From Tuctoria greenei (Eukaryota; Streptophyta; Magnoliopsida; Poales; Poaceae): a DNA stretch of 64,000 nt. Shown here piece by piece: positions 10,522 to 21,012 of this stretch; the stretch's first letter is position 1; every line of letters starts with the position of its first letter. The translations under genes were made by a program, and so were the position numbers. Below the pieces are notes generated by a model that was not told the DNA's origin, ran no database searches, and saw nothing but the letters and a program-made list of their open reading frames with translations. The DNA is taken from the NCBI GenBank assembly GCA_036927565.1, contig JAYESD010000008.1, positions 170,276,922-170,340,921 of the forward strand, written 5' to 3'.

Positions 10522-13500
10522 ATGTGGTGCCCGATCCACAAATCTACAAGCCACAAACTTGAAGATTGTCGTGAGGTCAAGAGGATTGCTAAACGCCACA
10601 ACAAGCGTCAAGATGAGACCCCTTTCTACCAGCGAGGAGGAAAGCAGAAAGTCGGCGAAGAAGCTCCCTCGGATCAAGAGCTAGGCTTCCAAGGCACCAA
10701 GAACGCGTTAAAGGCAGTCTACAACACCATCGACGATGACTCCGACACCTCCGACAACGAGCATCAAAAGACTCTCCAAATGATGTATGGAGGATCTTGG
10801 GACATTAGCTCTCGGTGCATTTTGAAGACTATGCATCAGGATATGGTTGTTGCTGCTCCTACTGCCAAGGCGGAGCCTCATCGAAAGCGGATGGATACTT
10901 CCATTACCTTTGATGCTTCGGACGGTCCGAAGAACATGGCAGGTGGCAGGAGATGGAAAATTGCCCTTGATGGTTTCTCCGACTATCAACAATATCCAAC
11001 TCCTTCATGTCTTGGTGGATGGAGGCGCGATGCTCAACCTCGTCAGCTTCGCAGCCTTTATGAAGCTCCAACTCAGTCTCTCATACCTCAGGCCCTCACG
11101 TCCATTCTTCGAAGTGGGTCCGGTAGCTATCACACCTCTTGGGGCAGTTACTCTACCGGTGACCTTCGGGACAATAGAGAACTATATGTCCGAGAAGCTG
11201 GTGTTTGATGTGGCACACATCAATCTTCCCTTCAACGCCATCCTGGGCAGCCATCCCTATATAGGTTTATGGCAGTGACCCACTACAGTTACATCGTGTT
11301 GAAGATGCCAACGCTGTCAGATGTCCTCCGGATCTGAGGGGATCGCACTGTTGAAGTCACTGCGTTGGGAAACTTCATGCGCTCGCAACAGCGCAAGAAG
11401 ATGAATACAGCAAAGAGCAACTTGCTCAACAACCACCGAGCTCGCGCCAGCGCGGCTCATCCTCTACACCTCATGTGCAACCAAGAGGAGACACCGACGT
11501 ACCCGTCAAAGTCGTCCAAATAGTTTCTGATGCTACCCAGACCACTCGTATATTGGGAGGTCTGGGTGACAAATATGAACTCGCGCCTGTCACTTTCCTC
11601 TGGGCAAATGTCGTCATGTTTGCATGGCAACCGTGACAGATGTCTGGGATCCCCTGTGAGGTAATTGAGCACCATCTGAAAATTTACCCCGATGCACGGT
11701 CTATACAACAGAAGCCTCGAAAGCAATCTGTTGAGCGGCAAAACTTCATCTGAGAAGAAGTGAAGAAGCCGCTTGACGCTGGATTCATCTGGGAGATTCA
11801 TCATCCACGATGGCTGGCAAACCCAGTCGTCGTGCCACAGGCTGGCGGGAAGCTTCGGATGTGCATCAACTACACCATTTGAATAAGGCATGTCCAAAAG
11901 ACCCCTTTTCACTACCAAGAATAGATCTGATAGTGGATTCTACCTCCGTCTATGAGCTTCTATGTTTCTTCGATGCATATTCTGGATTCCATCAAATTAC
12001 AATGTCTTAGAAATATGAAGAGCACACTGGTTTCATTACGGTAGATGGTCTCTACTGCTACACAACTATGCCTTATGATCTCAAAAATGCACTCTCCACC
12101 TTTGTGCGAGCTATGCACAAAACCTTGGGGGAGATCATTCGGGATCTAGTGGAAGTTTACGTCGATGACATCGTTGTCAAGGTGAAGAACAAAGACTCGC
12201 TCCTCGACAACCTTCAATCCGTCTTTGACAAGCTGCGCCTGACGCACACGAAGCTCAACCCCGACAAGTGTGTCTTCGGAGTTAACTTCGGAAAGCTTCT
12301 CGGTTTTTTGGTGACTCACTGAGGGATTGAGGCAAATTCAGCCAAGGTCAAAGCCATCGAAGTGATGCGGCCTCCAGCCCATGTCAAGGACGTTTAGAAG
12401 CTTATTGAGTGTATAGATTCGGTCAGGTGATTCATCTTAAGGCTGGTAGAGTGAGCACTTCCCTTCTTCAAGCTATTGAGGAAGTCCGGACCATTCCATT
12501 GATCTGAAGAAGCGGAGAAGGCATTCCAAGGGCTCAAACAGCTCCTCACCACACTACCAATAATGGTAGCTTTGGAATCTAGTGAGCCTCTTCTGCTTTA
12601 CATCGCTGCAACTACGGGGGTTGTCAGCATGGTTCTAGCTGCGGAAAGACCAAAAATATTTTCAACTCAAGAGCCCAGACCCCTCCGGGAGGGTCCGGAG
12701 CTACCTGAAGACGAGTCTCGGTACAAGCCCCAGGCACGGATCCTAAAGGCAAGATGTCTGTGGATCAACCTATCTCATCTGACGGAGTATCTACTGCTCA
12801 AGAAGGAGATTCGTACCTCTCTGGAAGGGTCCGGGTTGATAAAGAAGAAGCTTCAGACCCCTTCGGGAGGGTCTGAACCATCAAGCGGCTAGTGTACTTC
12901 ATCAGTGAAATATTTCACGATGCCAAGACTTGGAACATATAGGTGCATAAGCTGTTGTATGTTGTTCTTATTGCCTCAAGAAACCTTCATCACTACTTCC
13001 AAGCCCACAAGATATCAGTAATAACCTCTTATCTACTGTGAGCTATTCTACATAATCCCAATTTACAGGAAATATCACCAAGTGAGCAGCAGAGTTGGCA
13101 GAATTCGATCTCGAATTCCTGCCTCGACATGCAATCAAAAGTCAGGCGTTGGCGGACTTCGTGGTGGAGTGGACACCTTCTTCATCAAGTCTGGGAGGCC
13201 TCAATGAGCAGAAGTCGGAACCTAAGGTCCCAGTCTTCACTGAGTCTCATTGTACTCTCTACTTCGATGGCTCCATGCAAAAGAAGAGGATCGAGCTGGA
13301 ATCCTTCTCCTCACTCCGACCGGAGAAAAGGTCAAGTATATAGTGCACCTCGACTTCAAGGCAACCAACAACATGGGAGAATATGAAGCTCTCATCTTCT
13401 AACTCAAGGTGGCAATGGTGTCCGACAGCTGCTGGTGAAGGGTGACTCGCAGATCATCATTAAACAAGTCAAAGGTGAATGTAGTTGCAATACCCTTAGC

Positions 13501-13737
13501 TTGCTGCATGTCTATTTGAAATTCAGAAGTTGCAAGAAGACTTTCACGTCCTAGACCTCTGACATGTTCAGCATTTCAACAGCGTTGAAGCTGCCGACCT
13601 CTCGACGAAGGCTTCAATCGAGGCTTAAACACCCGACGGAGTTTTTGTCAGGAGATTACCAGCATCTACCGCTCAGTCTGTTGAACTGAGTGATGGGGTC
13701 GAGACCAGCACTCCGAATCTAGCGGTACCGGTAGTCT
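10522..13737 (+). pseudogene. pol of Tat-type element: zinc-knuckle-like segment, protease, RT, second RNase H (broken, no integrase)
   Basis: A segment starting WCPIHKSTSHKLEDC (10522) resembles the Cys/His region of Tat polyproteins. The protease-like part has VDGGAMLNLVS (near 11010). RT runs from about 11800 to 12330, with INYTHLNKACPKDPFSLPRI, FDAYSGFHQI and the YVDD active site near 12160. Between 13060 and 13500 come LPRHAIKSQALADFVVEW and a second, archaeal-type RNase H (YFDGSMQKK, ATNNMGEYEAL, KGDSQIIIKQVKGE), which is diagnostic for the Tat lineage. The tail (AADLSTKASIEA) follows the RNase H. Stops occur at 11206, 12008, 12320, 12397, 12890 and elsewhere, and frames shift repeatedly. 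The integrase has been deleted. Confidence 0.83.
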
Positions 13738-13752
13738 AAATTTACACATATC

Positions 13753-14105
13753 CAGTAAGGCTCCTTTGTATTGAAAGAATCAAAAAACACAGGAATGGGA
13801 AAAACATAGGAATTGAAATTGTATGTCTTTGTAATCCTATAGGAACTGGAAATATAGGAATTGAGATGAGAAGCCATTTGACAGCATCATAGGAAAAACA
13901 AGAGAACCTGTAACATGAACTAGGAAAGAAAAAAGAGGTTCAAGCTCGTGTTAGGTTTCCTACAAAATTTAGCAAAGGAATCCATTCTTATAGAAACTGC
14001 CCTTTGTTTTTCTGTGAGACAAATGGTCATATAGGAAAAAATTATTTACAAATTCTATCTTTCAAATTTTTTTTATCATTCCTTCAATCCAAAGGGAGCC
14101 TACTG
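13753..14105. mobile_element. MITE-like element with terminal inverted repeats
   Basis: The left end CAGTAAGGCTCCTTTG and the right end, read in reverse complement as CAGTAGGCTCCCTTTGG, match with two single-base gaps. The element is about 353 bp, AT-rich and has no coding potential. AGGAAT/ATAGGAA motifs recur in its interior. The target duplication is not clear (possibly only TA), so the superfamily is left open. Confidence 0.65.
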
Positions 14106-15409
14106 CCAATGGTCTGAATCCATCCATCAACGACCGACAGGCTGCGAAGCTTCCCCATCAGGATCGCACATCCGGGAGGTCTTGTCAAGCGCGAGGCCGC
14201 TCTCTCGCGTCGCGTCAACAAGGCAAGTACCCATCCATCCGTCCTTTCATTGCTCGGAATGGGGCCGGTCCATCCAATGCTCCAACAACATAGGCAGGCT
14301 CTTTGAATGGCGCAGCAAACTCATCAAGAGCACGGCCGGATCCGAGCAGGGACATGGCGATGTGGGATCAGATCACCTGGATGGAAATTAAATCGTGCCC
14401 CGGGAGATTGATTTTGCTGCTGACTCGTAATTAAGGGCACCGGCACGGTTCTGGCCGTCTTTATTGTGTTTCACAGAGATGGGGCACCAATTCAGCATGA
14501 TCTTATTAAACTGCAAGGTAATTAACCAAACGGAAAATAAAACATGAATGCAAAGTTTGCAAAGTTGCCGTCCTAAATTGTGCAGAAGGACAGTGACAAC
14601 AACATTTGGTAAATCTACAATTCTTTAATAAATATGTAGCCGGTAGTAACTAGAATATTCAAATTAACTGAAAACGGGAGCTAGGATCTGAAATAAATTA
14701 ATTGTTATCAGCTGTTGTTATTGTAAGTTTTTTGATACAGAAAACATGCTCAAGTAATAACTCACATTCTGCAGTGAATTTCTATATGATAATATTAATG
14801 CGTAGCGCATTGTGTGCCGCCCGGTTGTGAAACACTATGTACGAGTACGTAGTATATTAAGTTGTTTAACTAACAAGTCGAGATAAACTATTTTGATATT
14901 TAATTTCAAAATTTAATCTCTCAGAGATATAGCAATACTATTCGTACAGTGCACACGCAAGACTGATTTTCTTTTCAAATCAATAGATTCACGACGAGGA
15001 TAAACACCAATCCGTACTATGCTTTAATGGAGAAGCCACCATCACATGAATCTACGCACTCCCATTGTACTAACAAATTGTAGTCCACAGACCACAGTAC
15101 GTCAACGAAATTTAATGGAGAAGCCGTTTAAACGATACCTTCAGAGGTTTAAATGATCTCATGGTCGCTTCAGATGTATGATTAATATCCAAATAACTGG
15201 TGCACGCAAAACCAACTGCCCAGGCAACAGATACCGTGCACCCTTGACCAGGTATGGTTCGTCATAAATTTATAACCTGAAATAAATAAATAAATTGAGG
15301 TATGTCAATGAAAGTACTTTTTTCTCAAATGCTATTCCCGCAAGTCCGGAAGACCTGCTTCATTCAAAATCATGGATGCAGTATGTCGACACATACTTCA
15401 TTGTTTGAC
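14106..15409. other. Gene-free intergenic DNA
   Basis: No reading frame here resembles a protein family. The stretch is moderately AT-rich from 14460 onward. The open frame at 14182-14391 has no recognisable features and is treated as chance. Confidence 0.6.
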
Positions 15410-15411
15410 TA

Positions 15412-15488
15412 CTCATTTCTCAAATACTTATCATTTTGTTAGTTCATTTTTAAACTAACAAGTGATAAATATTTGGAAACGGCGGGAA
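15412..15488. mobile_element. Stowaway-type MITE remnant
   Basis: It is flanked by TA on both sides. The right end, TTTGGAAACGGCGGGAA, is close to the grass Stowaway end, and the left half is its degenerate inverted copy. The two arms pair through AAATACTTATCA / TGATAAATATTT with a loop of about 10 bases. Confidence 0.6.
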
Positions 15489-15692
15489 TATATGATGTGT
15501 TTGTCAAGGATATACAAAATTATCTTTGTGCATTTCATTGCCATATAAAACTGTTTTTAGGCATATTAATTATCTTGTGTTAACAGCCTTATGAATTTAG
15601 CAGTTTTAGAAAGTCGAGATCACCATGACTTCATATATACATATTTTAGTTCATATCATCTATGACAATGTTATATAATGAATACCTAATCA

Positions 15693-16130
15693 CACAACAA
15701 GAATCGGGCAAAGAAGTATCGGCCAAACTATAATCGTTGGCCCCGACGTTTTAAATCTATGTATATTCGTCGGTTTAGAGAAGCCGACACTTATATATTT
15801 ATGGCCGTCGGCTAGGCGACGAAGGCCTACGGCTTCAAGTACGGTCGTCGGTTTCAGCGCAGAGGCCGACAGCTTTAATTATAGGCGTCGGTTTAATGCC
15901 ACAGAGCCGACGGCCTTAGTGTGGGCCCCGCTGCGCGAAAAAACTATTTTCCCGCCAATATGTAAGACCGTCGGCCCAGACAAAAGAGCCGACGACTTTA
16001 AAGTGGGCCCCACCCTGCTAGGCTATGACCGTCGGCTTTGGTGCTCTGGCCGACAGTCATAAAGTGGGCCCCATGGACCTCAACTAAGACTGTCGGTTTT
16101 GTGTAACCGACAAATTTAGAGCCCTTAACA
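15693..16130. repeat. CACTA 5' terminal inverted repeat and subterminal repeats
   Basis: The 32-base terminal repeat is followed by about 15 copies, in both orientations, of a roughly 10-bp motif with core GTCGGC (for example GCCGTCGGC, GTCGGTTT, GCCGAC). In En/Spm-type elements such arrays are the binding sites of the TNP1/TNPA-type protein. Confidence 0.85.
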
Positions 16131-16164
16131 TCGCGTGCACAGCGGGAAAACCTAACACTCCACG

Positions 16165-16500
16165 TGCGCCACTCTCGTACGTTGCCGCCCGCGTCACTGC
16201 CCCGCCGCCGGCGTCGCCGCCCCGCCGTCGGCGTCGCCACACCGCGTCCCGCGCCGCTGCCCGCACCCCGCGCCCCACGCCGTCGGCATCGCCGCCCCGC
16301 CGTCGGCGTCGCCGCACCGCGCCCCGCGCCGCTGCCAGCGCCCCGTGCCCCACGCCGCCGCCCGCGCCCTACGTCGCCGCCTGCGCCTCGCCGCCTCCCA
16401 GCGCCCGGCCGCCCAGAGCCCCGCCTCCCAGCGCCCCGGCTGCCGCGCCCCGCCGCCCCAGCGCGGCCGCCTTGCCGCCCAGTGCCCCCACCGGTCGCCG
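16165..16500. repeat. GC-rich imperfect tandem repeat in CACTA leader
   Basis: Blocks of CCCCGCCGTCGGCGTCGCC and CGCGCCCCGCGCCGCTGCC recur with a period near 75 bases. The region is about 80% GC. Long open frames here are Arg/Pro/Ala repeats with no family resemblance and are best read as composition artefacts of the leader or first intron of the transposase gene. Confidence 0.55.
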
Positions 16501-17153
16501 CTCCCGATCCGCATGTCTCCGCCTTCACTCTTTCGGCTCATCGGATAAGGTTAAACCTTAAACTTGTCTATAAATTAAGTTTTTGAATTCCGATACGTGT
16601 GGCGTTATGTTTTTGATTTGATTAGTGTATGAATTGCTATATCATTACCTGTGCAAGTTTATATTGTGTTTTATCCATATATGTGTATGTTAACTTGATT
16701 ATTATAGATGTTAGTTATTTAAGTTCAATTATGTTTATTTTAATTTTTTATTGTTTATGTATTATATGTATATACAATGTTATTAAATATAGGTGAATAG
16801 GATCGACTAGACGATTAGTCATCGATTAGGGCGATTAGTCGACCGTAGTCGAACTCTAGTCTACCTCGTAGTCGTTCAACGTATTTAGAGAGAAGTGTTG
16901 TTAGTCGACACTAAGGAAACAAAGTCGGGAGTACCATCATCCCGACGTTGAGAAAGGAGAAGGCGGAGGGGGTAGGGAAGAACGGCGCAATCCCAGTGTT
17001 GAGGAAGGAGGAGGCGAAGGGGACAGGAGAGAACGGCGCAGGGAGACGGACATGAGAAGGACGACGACGCATGGTGGAGGAGCAGCGACGGCACACCTGG
17101 AAAGGAACGCCATGGCGCCAGGCAGCAGCGGGCGGCACGACCAGCGACACGAC

Positions 17154-17660
17154 AAGACCCATTTAGTACGAAGTTAAAGCAGGCTTCATAAGGCGTCGCC
17201 TAGTCGCCGCTTAGGCGTCCAGGCGCTCCGGCCCTGACGTCATGTGCAGTCGCGTGGCCGCTGTTGTTTAGGCCGTCGGCGCTGACTGCCCCTTTTTACT
17301 TTAAGAACTGCACCAGATAGGGGGGGTGTAGTGTTAAATAGGCGATGTTATGCTGTCGAAATATTTTAGGACCTATCTTGGACAATAGATGTAGGGTCGT
17401 GACATTAAACAAACTATGAAGTAGCGGTAAGACCCATTTAGTACAAAGTTAAAGCAGATGTTCAGTGGCTCCGGCCCTGCGTCATGTGCAGTTTTGTGGT
17501 CGCCGTTGTTTAGGCTGCCGGCGTTGTCTGCCCCTTTTTACTTTAAGAACTGCACCGGATAGGGGGGTGTAGTGTTAAATAGGCGGCATTATGCTATCAA
17601 AATTTTAGGACCTAACTTAGACAATAGATGTAGGGTCGTGACATTAAACAAACTATGAAG
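17154..17660. repeat. Tandem duplication upstream of TNP2 start
   Basis: 17154-17421 and 17429-17660 are diverged copies, starting AAGACCCATTTAGTAC and ending AAACAAACTATGAAG. The first copy has about 35 extra bases (around 17185-17220). The block lies in the non-coding segment just before the transposase ATG. Confidence 0.85.
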
Positions 17661-19134
17661 TCACCATATATGTTTATTAACATATATTTATTTGATGCAG
17701 TTTTAAAATGGGTGACGATCGTAAGGTGATGTATGATGGATGGTGTTCAACTGGTGCGCACACTAATGAATGGGGTCATATCACAAATGTTTTTCTGAGC
17801 CATGCATTTGCTAGTGATGCTCGTGTTGCGAAGTGTTCGTGTATCAAGTGTCGGAATCGTCGATGTCTGGATAAGTCTGAAGTGGAGTTGCATCTTTGCA
17901 AGCACGGATTTATGCCCGACTATCTGGTGTGTCGTGAGCATGGGGAGATAGAGCATGATGATGAGTCGGACGGTAATGAGGATGAAGATCGGTTGGATGA
18001 GATGATAGCAGACATTGGTAAAGAGTACAAAGATGAGTCACAACCGAAGGAGGTGAAGGAGTTCTACGAGCATCTTACCACAGCAGATCGAAAAGTGTAT
18101 GAGGGTGCCAATATGACCGTTTTGCAAGCGGTCACACGACTTATGGCGATGAAGTCCAAGTTCAATTTCACGAACAATTGCTACAATGGTATCATTAAGC
18201 TGATCAGTGATCTCCTTCCGTTAGGTCATCAGATGCCGCCAGATCTATATCAATCTAAGAAAATTTTGGCTGGTCTGGGCATGAATTATGAGAAGATTGA
18301 TGCGTGCGAGAATAATTGCATGTTGTTTTGGAAGGAACACATGGACGATACTCATTGTATGCATTGTAATAAATCTAGATATGTGGACGTCATGAATGAT
18401 GATGGAGAACGAATAACTACAAAAGTACCAATCAAACAACTTTGGTACATGCCAATCACGTCAAGGCTTGAACGATTGTTTCTTCCTCAAGAAACAGCGA
18501 AGCACATGCGATGGCATTCTGAAGGGATACGTGAGAACGATGACAAAGATGTTATGGCGCATCCTTCAGATGTCGCGGCTTGGCAAGCTTTAGACCGTTT
18601 CGATCTGGAGTTTGCAGGAGATCCGAGAAATGTTCGTCTTGGGTTGTCAACAGATGGTTTCACTGCATTCAGCACTAGTAACAGTCCGTACTCTTATTGG
18701 CCTGTTTTTATCATGCCCTACAATCTCCCTCCCAACATGTGCATGAAAGAAGGATCAATATTCCTTGCAGCGGTCATTCCTGGTCCTAAACATCCACGCA
18801 AGAAAATCAATGTGGCAACCGTTGATTGAAGAGTTGAAAGAGTTATGGCAAGGTGTAAAAGCGTATGACAGTCATATGAAATGTGAATTTAACTTACGTG
18901 TCGCGTATCTATGGTCAATTCATGATTTGTTGGCATATGGCATTTGGTCTGGTTGGTGTGCCCACAGACAATTGTGTTGTCCCATATGTATGAGTGACCA
19001 TGATGCCATAAGGCTGAAGTACGGGAAAAAAAGTCAACTTTTTTATTGTCATTGACGATTCCTTCCTTCAAATCATCCTTTCAGGAGAGATACACAATCA
19101 TTCTGGAAAAGCATAAGAGTTACAAAAGGAGCAC

Positions 19135-20594
19135 TGTAGGGATCGAATGCCCAAGGGGGGGGGGGGTGAATTGGGCTACTTCAAATTTTAAGTCAATTTA
19201 AAGCTTAAGTGAAATCTAATTCTCTAAGCAAGCCAACAGTGCAATTAAGAGAATTAAGTGCGGAATTGAGAATTGCGTAATCGTAAAGGAGTAGGGAGGA
19301 GGAATGCAAACGCTCGAAGACACGGGGACACGTCGATTTTTCCCGTGGTTCGGTGAGATCACTAGGATCCACCTACGTCCACGTTGTGGCACCCACCTAA
19401 GGGTATCGCCACTCCCAAGTCACCGAGACGAGGGAATCCACTAACTTCCTCCGTTCGCCATCCTTGGCAAGGTGGAGCTCAAGCCTTGTACAACTTCGAT
19501 CCTCCGGGCTTCCACAATGGTCTCGGCAAGCTCCGGAGCGATCTCTTCACTCTCCTCTTGATACAAGGTGAGTGCAATCACCAAGAATGCACTTCCTCAC
19601 GGCTCTCCCTACTCTAGAGTCTCCACTCACCCAGAGAGGACGCACACAAGCTTAACTCTAAGAGGAACTAGCCTATATCTTGAGGTGTGAAAGGGTTACA
19701 AGAGTGTGAAAATGAGTATTCTAAGTCTTGGACACTTGGGGAATGTGTAGTGGTGCTCTTGTTGTCCAGCCACCCCGAAATGACTGGTGGGAGGGGGTTA
19801 AATACTCAGCCCAACCGAATTAGCCGTTGGAAAAGTGGGCTGATTACTTTTTCTGTGTACATCGGATGATCCGATGACCCCCTTTTATGAGCATCGGTCT
19901 AATTAGATTAGCTGACGTCATTCTGTCAGAAATGACCGTTATTAGACCGATGCTTCACCTCCTTCATCATCGGAGGATCCGATGAATAGATCTTCAGTCT
20001 GGTTGAGCTGATAATTTGCTTCTGTTGTAATCGACCGATGTGCATCTGCCTTCAACATCGGATGATCCGGTGTTCAGTCCTTCAGAACACTTCAGAAAAT
20101 TTGCTTACTGTTGTATTCATCCGATGTTCACTTGATACACATCGGATGATCCCGTGTGTACTTCATTCTGAGGTCTTCTTCTTCTGTTGAGTCCAAATCG
20201 ACCGATGCAGTCATTCTTCAGATCACCGGATGATCCGGTGTGTACAATTTGTTTCCTTCGAATTGAGTTGGACTGATCTTTTGGATTTTGGACTTGTGAC
20301 CTCTTGAACACTTGTTTGTATGGCTCTTCTGATGGATATGAAGCTTCTTGTGTTGCCAATTTTGATAAGGTTGCGTCGTTGTACGAGTTCCTCATTTGTT
20401 TCCGATTAACCCCTTAGGTTAGTTCGTTGAGGGGTCTCCTTTTGCATCCAATGAGCAGTAGATGACATTTATGAGTGATTGATCGACGTTTGATTCATTG
20501 TACATGAAACCTCGCATCCACAAACTCATTAGTGGTAATTAACGGTTGTCATTAATCACCGAAACCGTACCTCGTGGGGGCCTAGATGCTTTCA
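19135..20594 (-). repeat. 3' LTR of the Sirevirus
   Basis: Nearly identical to 29939-31398 at a constant offset of 10,804. The only difference noticed is at 20543. It is preceded, on the minus strand, by an AAAAAGGGGGAGAT purine tract. Confidence 0.95.
19860..20245. repeat. Palindromic CATCGGATGATCCGATG array in Sirevirus LTR
   Basis: About ten full or half copies of CATCGGATGATCCGATG occur here. The copy at 19860 is nearly perfectly self-complementary. The array is repeated in the other LTR (30664-31049). Confidence 0.85.
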
Positions 20595-20992
20595 ATCTCC
20601 CCCTTTTTGGTGATTGATGACAACACAACGAGTAGAGCATAAAAGTAATGGAATTTGAAACGCAAACGCAATGCTCATAGAGAAATGTAATCGGAACAAC
20701 ATGCAACACAAGGAGCTCGAAGGCTCAAACAGTGATCAAATATAAATCATAAGAGTGAAGTAGCATACTGAATTACAAATAGTAGCAAATGATAACAATC
20801 AAGTCTCAAATAGAAGCAAATAACAAGCCTGAAAGCAAATAGATAACTAGCACTCCCCCTAAGCCCAAGACACTCCCTAGATAACTAGCACTCCCCCTAA
20901 GCCCAAGACACTCCCTAGATAACTAGCACTCCCCCTAAGCCCAAGACACTCCCCCTAACTCTAACTCTTCTCCCCCTTTGGCATCAAGACAC
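20595..20992 (-). repeat. Purine-tract region with 38-bp triplicated unit
   Basis: Three 38-bp units in tandem (20841-20878, 20879-20916, 20917-20954) each carry CACTCCCCCTAAG, which reads CTTAGGGGGAGTG on the minus strand. Further tracts lie at 20598-20612 (AAAAAGGGGGAGAT next to the LTR) and about 20968-20985. So at least five purine tracts precede the 3' LTR. Multiplied purine tracts are a known Sirevirus peculiarity. Confidence 0.85.
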
Positions 20993-21012
20993 CAAAAAGG
21001 GAAGAGGAGTAC

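Larger units (their letters stand above)
9037..13737 (+). mobile_element. Truncated Ty3/gypsy element, Tat type
   Basis: A short LTR end remnant (9037-9187) is followed by a primer-site-like sequence, a Tat-style gag, protease, RT and an RNase H-like domain. No integrase and no 3' LTR are visible. The left side is cut by the chromovirus at 1-9031, and the right side stops at about 13737, where unrelated DNA starts. Multiple stops and frameshifts make it a dead fragment. Confidence 0.85.

Noticed and set aside
16164..16586. Long open frames rich in Arg, Pro and Ala on both strands
   Set aside because: They come from a GC-rich imperfect tandem repeat, which keeps several registers open at once. 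No family resemblance or plausible start context.
19860..20245. CRISPR-like array from regularly recurring palindromes
   Set aside because: Spacing and sequence vary, half-sites dominate, and the array is part of an LTR in a plant genome.
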